A stretch of DNA of 64,000 nt from Ustilaginoidea virens (taxonomy: Eukaryota > Ascomycota > Sordariomycetes > Hypocreales > Clavicipitaceae): contig NC_057321.1 of NCBI RefSeq assembly GCF_000687475.1, forward strand, positions 1,612,001-1,676,000. Reading direction: 5' to 3'. A program made the translations under genes and the position numbers. Below are positions 19,682 through 29,213 of the stretch, piece after piece. The notes below the pieces were generated by a model that searched no databases, was not told the origin of the DNA, and saw only the letters and a list, made by a program, of their open reading frames with translations. Position 1 is the first letter of the stretch; the number at the start of each line of letters is the position of its first letter.

Positions 19682-20521
19682 ATACGAAATAGGAAAGAAG
19701 GTCTATTGTGGCTACACTAAGCCCAATTTATAGCAGAGGTTCTAGCTAAATTCAGCTTACAGGATACTAAACCCCAGCTAATTCCACTTCAACCAGGGAT
19801 TCTAAATGAATCTAGTGGAAAAGACCTTAGCCCTACTGATCAGAGCCTTTATCAGAGCCTTACTAGCACTATAATGTGGCTTATGATGATGACTAGACCC
19901 GACCTAGCATTTCCTACTCAATACCTCTCTCGGTTTATGTCCAAGGCAACTAATGTACATCTAAATACTGCAAAAGGCAGCTTTAGCTACCTTAAAGGCA
20001 CTGAGAACCTAGCTATTTGCTTTAGTACTACTAAAAGCAACCAACAGCCTATTATAACCGCTTATTCTGATAGCGATTTTGCTGGCTGTAAAGAAACCTC
20101 TAAATCTACTGGAGGCTTCCTTACTACTATTAATAGTGGTCCTATTAGCTGGCGTTCTAAGCGAGCCTCTTTAGTAGTGCTATCTACTTTAGAAGCTGAA
20201 TCAGATGCATTACTTAAGACTATCCGTGAGGTACAGTGGCTTTCTAACCTTTGTAAGGAGCTGGAAATTGATATTTTGCGCCCTATACCGCTATACTGCG
20301 ATAATCAGGGCTCCATTTCAAATTCTAACGACCCTAATCAGCACGCTCGCACTAAGCATACGCTATTAAAATTCCGGTATATTAGGGAGCAAGCCCAGCT
20401 GGGTTTAGTTAAAATTACCTATTTACCTACTAATAGTATGCCTGCTGACGGTCTTACGAAGCCACTGCCAGGCCCTAAATTTACTAGGTTCCGCGAGTTA
20501 CTAGGTCTTAGGGCCTGCTAA
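19682..20521 (+). pseudogene. B2 RT tail and RNase H (open from Met 19874, 215 codons)
   Basis: A 280-codon frame with a single TAA (19718-19720) where the family has Gln. It begins inside the RT thumb (IRNRKEGLLWLH) and keeps a complete RNase H: Asp 20069 (SDSDFAG), Glu 20192 (TLEAESDAL), Asp 20300 (LYCDNQGS), and the C-terminal LPGPKFTRFRELLG. RNase H would remove the RNA template during reverse transcription. As a fragment with no RT core or start context it is unlikely to be used. Its length equals the spliced-together B4 fragment exactly (840 nt). Confidence 0.87.
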
Positions 20522-20642
20522 CTTATACTAACTTACTTTTACTAAGGTTTTTCTTATGTTTTTCCTTAGCACTTTTTACTGCATTTTCTTTCCCTATCCT
20601 TTATACGATTAGCTTGCTACTACAGTAGCTAATCAGAGGGGG
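20522..20642 (+). other. B2 3' UTR and polypurine tract
   Basis: AT-rich tail matching B1 11312-11431; CAGAGGGGG at 20634-20642. Confidence 0.8.
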
Positions 20643-21372
20643 TGTTAAAATCCTATAGTAGCCTACTAGGCTGCTGGCCTTATGCCCTACTGGCCTACTA
20701 ACCTTCTGGCCCTTATACCGCCTCTTGGACTTACGGTAGTCTTACCAACCTTAGGCCTTTGCCTTTTACCTTAGGATTTTCAGTAGATTATTTACTGTAT
20801 ATCAAGTAAGGTAGGCCTTATTAAAAAAGGTGTGGCATTGCTAAATTAGCGTAGTTGCCTACTAGCGTGGTGGCGGGCTACTAGCGTGGTGTGGCATTGC
20901 TAAATTAGCGTAGTGGCCTACTAGCGTGGTGGCTAGTCCACTAGTGTGGTGGTTAGTTACTAGTGCGGTGGTTAGGGTGGTTGGAAAGGTCGGATATAGC
21001 GGGGTTGCTGACGTATCATAGCGAGCATTACGGGGAGCTTTCTTACTGGCTACCTTGGATGCCTGGGCCCACCCCTCCTTCGTGTATATATAGGATAGCT
21101 TTTCCCCTTCTTTCTAGATAGTAGAAGGGTAGCACAATCGAGTCTATTAATGCACTATATGCCTCTTAACTTCTTACCTTCCCTGCGTTTTCTGGTTATC
21201 TTATATTTGCCTTGCCTTTACACTTGCCCTGCTTTATAGCACTTGTATAGTCTTAGGACTTGGTGAAAAATCTAGTATTATACTAAGATTAGTTCACAGG
21301 TCGCAGACAGTCTCGTGCCATCTAGCTAGCTAGTAAGGCTCTACTTTTATAGTGACCTTGAGAATTGCAATA
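20643..21372 (+). repeat. B2 3' LTR
   Basis: 730 bp, TGTTAAAATCC...GCAATA, with a candidate TATA box at 21085-21094. Its tandem-repeat zone (about 20831-20990) carries two copies of the GCATTGCTAAATTAGCG unit, where the B1 3' LTR has one. It abuts the inverted B3 interior with no target duplication visible. Confidence 0.93.
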
Positions 21373-24300
21373 AGTATATTAGTAAAGTCCGGCATACTTT
21401 CTAAGTCATCCGGTATAACATTAGTATTATTAATATTAGTAAGGTTAGTAGGGTCAGAAATGCTTTTTAGGTCATCTAGTAAAATAGCAGGTTTTTTACT
21501 GCTAGATACCCCCTCTGAACCTATATTTTGCCCTCTATAAAAGTCTCCTTTTAGACTACTAGAAATAAGGCCTATACCTTCATTTTAGTAGATAAAGGTA
21601 ATAAAAGTTGTTTTAGTAACAACCTTCTTCTTTAGAAGGTAGATTAAGTAAGTATTATTACCTAGAGTGGCAAGGAGCCTACTAGGCTCGGTATAGGGCG
21701 CTAATTTACGGCTTTTTATACGCTTTTCGTATAGTATAAGCACTTCAATAGCTGCTTTAATAGCCCTAAGGTTAATAAGGTCAGGGTAGTACTCTAGTAT
21801 TATCTAGTCGTAATCCTTTAGTAGCTCCTAATAGGGGCTAGAAGGTCTATTAGTAACAGCTATTATATTTACTAGCATAACAACGCCAGTAATTATAGCA
21901 GACTAGAGGTTAGATAGTAGCCTTAACTAGGCTATAGTAGCACGTAGCCTATCAGCTATAACCCTAATAGACCGCTCAGCTAGGCCGTTTTATTCGTAAA
22001 TATAAGGGTAAGATATATTAAAAGTTATGCCCTATTCGATAAGCTAATCACTAAGCATTTTATTAATTTCATTTCCACTATTATAGTGGAATTCAATAGG
22101 CGTTTTACTATATCTGACCTGTAGGTTCTGTATAAAGCTCTGTAATGCTTTAAATACAATAGTGCCTTCCCTATTAGGCAGTAAGTAAAGCCAGCGGAAT
22201 TGGGATTTTCTATCCACTAATATAAGGGCAACAGGTCGTTTATTATATAGCATAGGTAATATAGCAAAAGTATCACCTTCTATAATATTTAAGCATTTAG
22301 CTGGATTAGATATCGCATCTTTAGAAGGTCTTCTAACCTTTTTAGCCTATATACAGGCTAAATAGCGAAAATCAGCATCTTTAACCTTATTAAGGTTAGG
22401 CAGACTAGGGGTATTAGCATAGGTCTTTTTAAGCAGCTGAATACCTATATGCCCTAGCCGCACATGCCAAATGCCGGCTAATTATAATAGCTTCTGATAT
22501 TCTGTGTCAGCAGCTATAGGGGCAGGAGTAAGGCTAGTAGCTGCTATAGGATTTTCGCTAGTTGTAATAGCGGGAGAGTTAGTAGTAGGGCTAGTAGCCT
22601 CTATAGGTTCCTTACTAATCGCAATAGTAGGAACGTCGCTAGTCGTAATAGCGGGCTCTTTGCTAGTCGTAATAGCGGGAATAGGGGTAATAGTAGTATC
22701 CTCAGGATCACTATAATCAGTAGGGTTAGTAGGGCTAGGGACCTCTACTGTTATACTATTAGTAATAGTATAATAGCTGCAAGGTTGATGCAGTAGTAGT
22801 GTATCTATTCCTTTTTATGGAAGGAAAAAACCGTATTTTTCAAAGTTAAAAATACCAATGTATTTACGGCTTACTAACTAAAGCTGATTTTTAATTAGTA
22901 CCCCTTTAGCGGCATAGTGCTTTACACCGCTAATGATATTAATATCCAAGGTAGGAATATATAGTGCATTCTTGAGCTCTATAATACCCTATTTGGTAGG
23001 ATTAATGCCCTATAGCATAGTAAATCGTGCTGTGCCCCAACCAGTAGGGGAAATAGGGCTACCACTAGTAGTAATTATAGGCTTATCATTCTTCTCAAAA
23101 TAGTGAAAAGTGGTAAAATGCTTCTTATCATTAACAATATGATAAGTGGAACTTATATCGTAAAGGAGGGCATCCTTAGGGGTCCTACCGCCTGATTTAG
23201 CACTATAGCTTATAGCTAAAGGCTGGTTATTAGTAGATATAGTAGTAGAAGAAGAGGAATAGGATATATTAGTATCCTAGGTATTATAATTGCCTATAAT
23301 AAAGGCCTCGACATCTTGCTGATTATTGCTAGAGTCTTATTTCTTCTTCTATTGCTGTTTCTTTTTCCTATTATTAGTAGAATTATTCTTACTATTATTA
23401 GTAGAAGCGGTATTAGTAGACCCTTTCTTAGGGTCCTTAGAAGCCTTAAGCTGCTTAGGGTTATTAGCAGCCACCTTAGAAGACCCTTTAGAACGCTATT
23501 CTTCTAGTAGGTCAACCATAAAATACTAGAGATTAAATTTGCTACTATTAATAACACCTTAGGCGCTATAAGCCCTAATCATAGAGCATTGGCATTCCAT
23601 CTAGCGGGTAAATACCCCCTCTATAGCCTAAAGATACTGGTTTACTTGGTCGAAAGAGTCGATCTTAGAACCTAGGATTCTGAGGCGAGAAATATAGCTA
23701 TTAAATTCGCTATTAAAAGCCTCTAAAGTGCCTTTATAACCGGTAAGTATAAGGGTATGAAAGGTAGGGTATAAGTATGCCCGCTATACTTCTAGTGAGT
23801 GGTAGTATTAGGCCACTAGCAAAAGGTAAGCTTCCTCTGGGTCATTACACTAGTCTATAGCCTCTATAGCTTCTTCACTACAGCTATTCTTTAGCATTAG
23901 TAGTAAAAGTGCCTGCTTAGACTCATCAAAATGCCTTGCTATAGAGGGGTCGTTGACAAAATTTGCTATTTTAAAGGCCCTAAGTTGTATTGTAAGGGCC
24001 TGCTTCCACTGGTCGAAATTATAAGGGCTTTTTAGCTTCTAAGACTCTTTAAAGCGGTTGGCAGTCTTAGCTAATTCTTTAATAGCCCTATCACTAATTT
24101 AGTTGGTGATAGTTAATATTGGTGGCATTATATAAATAGGCTCTTTACCCTTATATTTTATAAGGATAGAAGGTTGGTCGATTTCCATAACGTTAGCTTC
24201 ACTATTATTATCCTTTATGGTAGTCTTAGTGGAAGGTCCAGCTTCAGTAGCTTTAGTAGACTTCTTATTAGTAGCCTAGGTAGCCTGGGAATCGTTATTT

Positions 24301-24440
24301 TGCCTACTAATTAGGCCCTATATAAGGTCAGTTAGTATATTCATCTGGGACTTTATATCATCCATATCCAGCTGTAGTTGTGCATTAATATTAGCCTCAG
24401 TATCGGATTCAGGGACCTTATAGGATCCTAACTCTGCTAT
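21373..24440 (-). pseudogene. B3 gag, protease and integrase, heavily mutated and truncated
   Basis: The start ATG is ATA (24438-24440). It keeps the full-length Gag body that B1 lost (about 23350-24440; MDDIKSQMN near 24360, Asn/Lys-rich tail without CCHC). The protease site is DISS at 23148-23159. GAG-pre-integrase lies near 22450. In the integrase core (about 21950-22330) both catalytic Asp codons have become Asn (CLNIIEGD near 22295; HYNSG near 22080) while the Glu (LAERSIR) is kept. The C-terminal integrase region follows at about 21560-21720. Many TAG/TAA stops. The frame ends by truncation at 21373. Confidence 0.87.
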
Positions 24441-25233
24441 AGTGGGCAAAAAGGGTTTAAAAATCCATTGAAAAATGGTGCCGATAGTTATAAGAACAGA
24501 AGAATAACTAGCTGAATAGCTAGTAAAATAGTCGAATAACTGGTAAATTAGCTAGTAAAATAGTCGAATAGCTGGTAAAATAGCCAGTAAAATAGTCGAA
24601 TAACTAGTCGAATTGCCAGTATATATAGTGGCTAGTAGCCTACTATAAAAATAGCCGCAGATTATAGCGGCCGGTCTCAGTATAAAAGCACAGATGCTGT
24701 AGGCGTTGTGTAAGTCCGTATTATAGCGTTGATATTCAAGGTGCTTATATGGTGCCGTAATATAAAGGTGCCGTAAGTGCCGTAGGTGCCGTAGGTGCCG
24801 TGGGTGCTATAGGTGCCGTAATATAAAAGGTGCCGTAAATGCCGTACCAAAAGTGCTATAAGTAGGAGAGTATAACAGGTGCCGTATGGTGCAGTGGGTG
24901 TCGTGCACTAGGTGCAAAGGTGTTATATAGTGGTATAGTGTGATAGATATCACACTATAAAGTCCGTAGGTGCCGTAGGTTACTCCAAAAATAACGTAAG
25001 GTTACGCTAAAAGTGCCGTGAGGTTACGCCGTAAGTTGCCGTTAGGTACGCCGTTGATTGCCGCAGGGTAATACCGTAGGTAATAGAGGGTAAGCCAAAG
25101 GTAATAATAGGTAAGCCAAAGTTAATAAAGGTAAGCCGAAGATACCAAAGGATAGCTATATTAGTAGTACTAATAAGCAAAAGAGACCAAGGGGTAAACA
25201 CAAAAAGATAGGGTAAAAACAAAGAAGTAAAAA
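24441..25233 (-). other. B3 leader with three tandem-repeat zones
   Basis: It corresponds to 385-1094 of B1. It holds about six copies of a ~20 bp TAGTAAAATAGTCGAATAA-like unit (about 24500-24630, expanded relative to B1), the ACGGCACC 9-mers inverted (about 24740-24860), and TTACGGCGTAACC-like repeats (about 24970-25160). No gene seen. Confidence 0.7.
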
Positions 25234-25248
25234 CCCGGGCTCATAACC
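25234..25248 (-). other. B3 primer binding site, intact
   Basis: CCCGGGCTCATAACC on the plus strand, an exact match to the B1 site in reverse; it equals the anticodon arm of initiator tRNA-Met. Confidence 0.8.
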
Positions 25249-25998
25249 TATTGCAATTCTCAAGGTCACTATAAAAGCAGAGCCTTACTAGCTAGCTAGA
25301 TGGCACGAGACTGTCTGCGACCTGTGAACTAATCTTAGTATAAATACTAGATTTTTCACTAAGTCCTAAGACTATATAAGTGCTATAAAGCAGGGCAAGT
25401 GTAAAGGCAAGGCAAATATAAAATAACTAGAAAACGCAGGGAAGGTAAGAAGTTAAGAGGCATATAGTGCATTAATAGACTCGATTGTGCTACCCTTCTA
25501 CTATTTAGAAAGACGGGGGAAAGCTATCCTATATATACACGAAGGAGGGGTGGGCCCAGGCATCCAGGGTAGCCAGTAAGAGAGCTCCCCGTAATGCTCG
25601 TCAGTAATTCCGCTAAATCCGACTAACCCCGCTATATCCAGCCACCCCAACCACCACGCTAGTGACTAACCACCACGCTAGTGGGCAACCACTACGCTAG
25701 TAAACTAGCCACCACGCTAGTAGGCCACCACGCTAATTTAGCAATGCCACACTACGCTAGTAGGCCGCCACCACGCTAGTAGGCAACCACGCTAATTTAG
25801 CAATGCCATACCTTTTCAACAAGGCCTACCTTACTTGATATACAGTAAATAATCCACTGAAAATCCTTAAGGTAAAAGGCAAAGGCCTAAGGTAAGAAAG
25901 ACTACCGTAAGTCTAAGAGGCGGTATAAGGGCCAAAAGGTCAGTAAGCCAGTAGGGTATTAGGCCAGCAGCCTAGTAGGCTACTATAGGATTTTAATA
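25249..25998 (-). repeat. B3 5' LTR
   Basis: About 750 bp; the U3 end reads AGGATTTTAATA (from ...TTTTAACA). It is longer than other B LTRs because of extra tandem units at about 25630-25815. Confidence 0.9.
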
Positions 25999-26172
25999 AT
26001 TAATACCTAACCTCTTTCCCTAACTTTAGGCACTAATACTCTAGTCGATAACCTTATTAATATATTGAGTAATCTATCTATCGAAAAATCAGACCACTCT
26101 ATTAATAAGTTAGACTACTTATGCAATTTATATAGAACTCTTAATATCGATAAGTCAGTCTATTTTACTTAC
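25999..26172. other. unassigned AT-rich sequence
   Basis: 174 bp between the B3 LTR and a decayed C LTR. It matches nothing else in the window by eye. No frame or RNA is recognised; it may be old target DNA. Confidence 0.4.
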
Positions 26173-26414
26173 TGTAAAGGACTGGCCCTAGGGCTACTGC
26201 GAATAGGCGTCGAATAAATATATTAAAGAGACTAAGGAGGAAAGGAAGAGGACCCGAATAGGGGCCTCTAAGTAGTCTATTTATGCCTATATGTAGTATG
26301 GGCCGAGTCCTTAGCGAGCCCTTATGACCCTATACCGATACTCCTTAGGCTAATCGCGGGCGCAGCCCAAGTCCTAGCCATATTATAGCATAGGTATAGC
26401 CCGAGCCCGTAATA
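26173..26414 (-). repeat. decayed LTR of family C (inverted)
   Basis: 242 bp that align end to end with the reverse complement of the clean C LTR at 27191-27434 (shared GGACTGGCCCTAGGGC and GCCCGAGCCCGT), with many C/T and G/A differences. Read on the minus strand, a purine run (GGAGGAGGGGGG, 26416-26427) lies just before it, as a PPT would, so this may be the 3' LTR of a lost minus-strand element. Confidence 0.8.
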
Positions 26415-27025
26415 TACCCCCCTCCTCCGCCTCGGAGTCGGAAAAATTGCCTTCTATCGTTAATTAGTACTCTACTAGGGACTAATTACATCGCCGATTA
26501 TTACGCCGCGATATCCTTAAATCTATATATAGGCTAATTGCCGGGTATAGGAAAGATTCGTCTATAAGTATAGTGGATATAGCTATACAATTAATAGGAG
26601 TCGTATAGTTATTAATTAGGAATAGTATAGTGGAAGCATATGGAAGTTCGTTATTGCGCCGCTAGCTGGAGGTTGACTGGTGCAGCTAGGAATATTATAA
26701 AAAATTTTTCGCTAGCTGCCGGCTAGAAATCTCCCTATAGTCTTTATTATTTTTCGCCGGGGGCTCTTTTCCTTCTTCCCTTCTTCCTATTAAGGCTATC
26801 ACTAAGTATTAAAGGTCCCTATTATTATAAGTTTTTATCCCGCATTAAGCCTATATTGTATGCTAATTGGTTGAAGGATTATTTCCGCCCCTTTTGTATT
26901 AATATTTTTTATTGAATTCTGTTTTTATTGCAACCGGCTGCTAATTCTTTTTGTAGTAAGACCCGATCTAGCCTATATATAAAGCCTATTAGTAAGTCTT
27001 AAGTCCCTACCTATATTGCGAGCGT
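26415..27025. other. unassigned 0.6 kb, possible interior remnant of element C
   Basis: Apart from the pyrimidine run at 26416-26427, nothing here recurs in the window. On the minus strand an acidic stretch (EGNFSDSEAEEGG, ending near 26415) precedes the putative PPT, but stops are frequent upstream. I recognise no protein family. It could be the end of a C-type pol frame or target DNA. Confidence 0.35.
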
Positions 27026-27190
27026 TATTGCAATTCTCAAGGTCACTATAAAAGCAGAGCCTTACTAGCTAGCTAGATGGCACAAGACTGTCTGCGACCT
27101 GTGAACTAATCTTAGTATAAATACTAGATTTTTCACCAAGTCCTAAGACTATACAAGTGCTATAAAGCAGGGCAAGTGTAAAGGCAAGGC

Positions 27191-27434
27191 TGTCACGGGC
27201 TCGGGCTACGCCCGCGCCACAATGTGGCTAGGACGCGGGCTGCGCCCGCGTCTAGCCTAAGAAGGGCAACAGACGGAGTCACGGGACTATACTAGGACTC
27301 CGATACGTGTCATGATCGGGATATAAATAGACTAGATAGAAGGTTCCTACTTGGATCCTTTTCTTTCCTCTTTAGTCTATTTAATATATATCATTGACGC
27401 CTATTTGCAGTCGCCCTAGGGCCAGTCCTTCACA
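27191..27434 (+). mobile_element. solo LTR of family C, clean
   Basis: 244 bp with TGTCACGGGC...CCTTCACA ends, flanked by AAGGC on both sides (27186-27190, 27435-27439). A TATA box candidate, TATAAATA, lies at 27322-27329. It carries a perfect 9-bp hairpin at 27232-27252 and looks free of RIP-type damage. A solo LTR is the usual product of LTR-LTR recombination. The parent superfamily cannot be told from the LTR alone. Confidence 0.9.
27232..27252. repeat. perfect GC-rich hairpin in C LTR
   Basis: GACGCGGGC, loop TGC, GCCCGCGTC: nine paired bases. A second imperfect GGGC...GCCC pair lies at about 27198-27216. Confidence 0.75.
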
Positions 27435-27439
27435 AAGGC
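27435..27439. repeat. C LTR target-site duplication, right (AAGGC)
   Basis: AAGGC repeats 27186-27190 on the left of the solo LTR. Confidence 0.9.
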
Positions 27440-28049
27440 AAATATAAGATAACTAGAAACGCAGGGAAGGTGGGAGTTAAGAGGCATATAGTGCATTAAC
27501 AGACTCGATTGTGCTACCCTTCTATTATCTAGAAAGAAGGGGAAAAGCTATCCTATATATACACGAAGGAGGGGTGGGCCTAGGCATCTAAGGTAGCTAG
27601 TAAGAAAGCTCCCCGTAATACTCGCTTTGCCACGTATATAATACATCAGCAGCCCCACTATGTCGGGCCTTTTCAACCACCCTAACTACCGCACTAGTAA
27701 CTAGTCACCGCACTAGTAACTAGCCACCACGCTAGTGACTAACCACCACACTAGTAGACTAGCCACCACGCTAGTAGGCCACCACGCTAATTTAGCAATG
27801 CCACACCACGCTAGTAGGCCGCCACCACGCTAGTAGGCAACCACGCTAATTTAGCAATGTCATACCTTTTTCAATAAGGCCTACCTTACTTGATATACAG
27901 TAAATAATCCACTGAAAATCCTTAAGGTAAAAGGCAAAGGCCTAAGGTAATACTACCATAAGTCCAAGAGGCGGTATAAGGGCCAGAAGGTTAGTAGGCC
28001 AGTAGGGCATAAGGCCAGCAGCCTAATAGGCTACTATAGGATTTTAATA

Positions 28050-28165
28050 CCCCCTCTGATTAGCTACTGTAGTAGTAAGCTAATCGTGTAAAGGATAGGG
28101 AAAGAAAATGCAGAAAAAATGCTAAGGAAAAATATAGGAAAAACCTTAGTAAAGGTTAGTATAAG
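28050..28165 (-). other. B4 polypurine tract and 3' UTR
   Basis: CCCCCTCTG on the plus strand (28050-28058) next to the LTR, then AT-rich tail matching B1 and B2 in reverse. Confidence 0.8.
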
Positions 28166-28417
28166 TTAGCAGGCCTTAAGACCTAGTAACTCGCGGAACC
28201 TAGTAAATTTAGGGCCCGGCAGTGGCTTCGTAAGACCGTCAGCAGGCATACTATTAATAGGTAAGTAGGTAATTTTAACCAAGCCCAGCTAGGCTTGCTC
28301 CCTAATATACCGGAATTTTAATAGCGTATGCTTAGTGCGAGCATACTGATTAGGGTCATTAGAATTCAAGATGGAGCCCTGATTATCGCAGTATAGCGGT
28401 ATAGGGCGCAAAATATC
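28166..28417 (-). pseudogene. B4 RNase H C-terminal part
   Basis: It continues the fragment at 36010-36602 across A3. It carries LYCDNQGSI (second RNase H Asp kept) and ends at the stop TAA 28166-28168. Joined to 36010-36602 less the 5 bp duplication it gives 840 nt, the same as B2 19682-20521. A run-on frame into the A3 LTR (to 28501) is accidental. Confidence 0.85.
28413..28417. repeat. A3 target-site duplication, left (ATATC)
   Basis: ATATC before A3 and again at 36010-36014. It recurs at 50706-50710 in the second array unit. Confidence 0.9.
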
Positions 28418-29132
28418 TGTTGCAAAATGGTGACTCAGAATACTGTTGGAAAGTATACTAAGTACCGACAGTGGCGTATAAGGCGTTGCAGAATAAAACA
28501 AGCTGGTTAAAGATTAAAAACGCACACACGGGGTTGACCAGAGCAAAGATGTCAGGGAAATCTGATTCTAATTGTTGGTGACTATTCTAGCTAGAAAGAG
28601 GGAATTTTGGGCATATTTCTACCATCTTGAAAAAGTGGTTGAAAATAATGAAAAACCGCAAAAATAGCGAAAAACCCGACGAAAAGTCGGTCTGCCCAAC
28701 CATGCCCAATATCCTACCCAATGCCTACCCAACCAAGCCCAGTGGCTTATAGCGGTGTACCGGATGCCCTATAACAGCCTGCCGTACGGGCCGGAAGCCC
28801 TATATCGGTCTGCCGTAAATGACCGGTGTAGCGGGTGACTGTATGTAGAAGGCCGAAAGTGCTGGTATTAGCAAGGTTTGCCCATTTGGTAATCCCGTAG
28901 AAATGCGCCGCCTGTTGTGGGCCCTGTGGCCCGCTGTGACCGGCCGCTGTGGCCGGCTGTGGGGCGCTGTGCCGGTGCCGTGACCGGCGCTATGGCCCAC
29001 TGTAATCGGCGTTGTGGGGCGCTGTGCCTCACCATAGCGCCTGGTATAGCCACCGCGATATCTCAACGTAGAGATATCGTACGGTAGCGAGACTAGTACC
29101 AAAATACAGTTAAAAAGGCGCTGATTTCAACA
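28418..29132 (-). repeat. A3 3' LTR
   Basis: 715 bp. Its outer part (28418 to about 28700) is close to the clean consensus; the internal-facing part carries several RIP-type changes. Confidence 0.95.
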
Positions 29133-29213
29133 CCCCCTCTGATTAGCAATATGGCTAATCCTAGCGTTAGAATAAAAGAAAGAAATCCTGTAAAAAAGAA
29201 GAAAAAAAAAAAA

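Larger units (their letters stand above)
19681..21372 (+). mobile_element. B2, deletion derivative of family B sharing its 5' LTR with B1
   Basis: It has an interior of only 962 bp (RT tail, RNase H, 3' UTR, PPT) and a full 3' LTR. The primer site, gag, protease, integrase and RT core are all missing. The B1 3' LTR acts as its left LTR. The deletion end is almost the same as in B4 and in the array copy of B4. Confidence 0.85.
21373..25998 (-). mobile_element. B3, minus-strand family B element truncated at its 3' side
   Basis: Read on the minus strand: 5' LTR 25249-25998, primer site 25234-25248, leader 24441-25233, gag-protease-integrase 21373-24440. RT, RNase H, PPT and 3' LTR are absent. 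The break at 21373 falls in the integrase-RT linker and joins the opposite-strand B2 LTR, so a rearrangement rather than simple insertion formed this junction. Confidence 0.88.
27026..28049 (-). repeat. B4 3' LTR, split by a solo C LTR
   Basis: Family B LTR on the minus strand, 27026-27190 and 27435-28049, ending AGGATTTTAATA before the PPT at 28050-28058. It has its own tandem repeats at about 27665-27860 with two GCTAATTTAGCAATG units. The left flank is AGCGT; the matching right flank is lost in the array. Confidence 0.9.

Noticed and set aside
23316..23529. Hydrophobic Leu/Phe-rich frames resembling membrane proteins (also 8959-9150, 41969-42187)
   Set aside because: They are antisense to the Asn/Lys-rich Gag tails; AAT/AAG codons read backwards give Leu, Ile and Phe.
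25234..25248. tRNA-Met gene
   Set aside because: Only the anticodon arm is present; there are no acceptor, D or T arms. It is a primer binding site.
25630..25815. CRISPR-like array
   Set aside because: The direct repeats in the B LTR have no regular unique spacers of constant length, and the context is a eukaryotic LTR.
29200..29213. Poly-A tail of a non-LTR element or retropseudogene
   Set aside because: The A-run lies between the A3 pol stop and PPT and recurs at the same site in A5 and A7, so it is part of the A 3' UTR.
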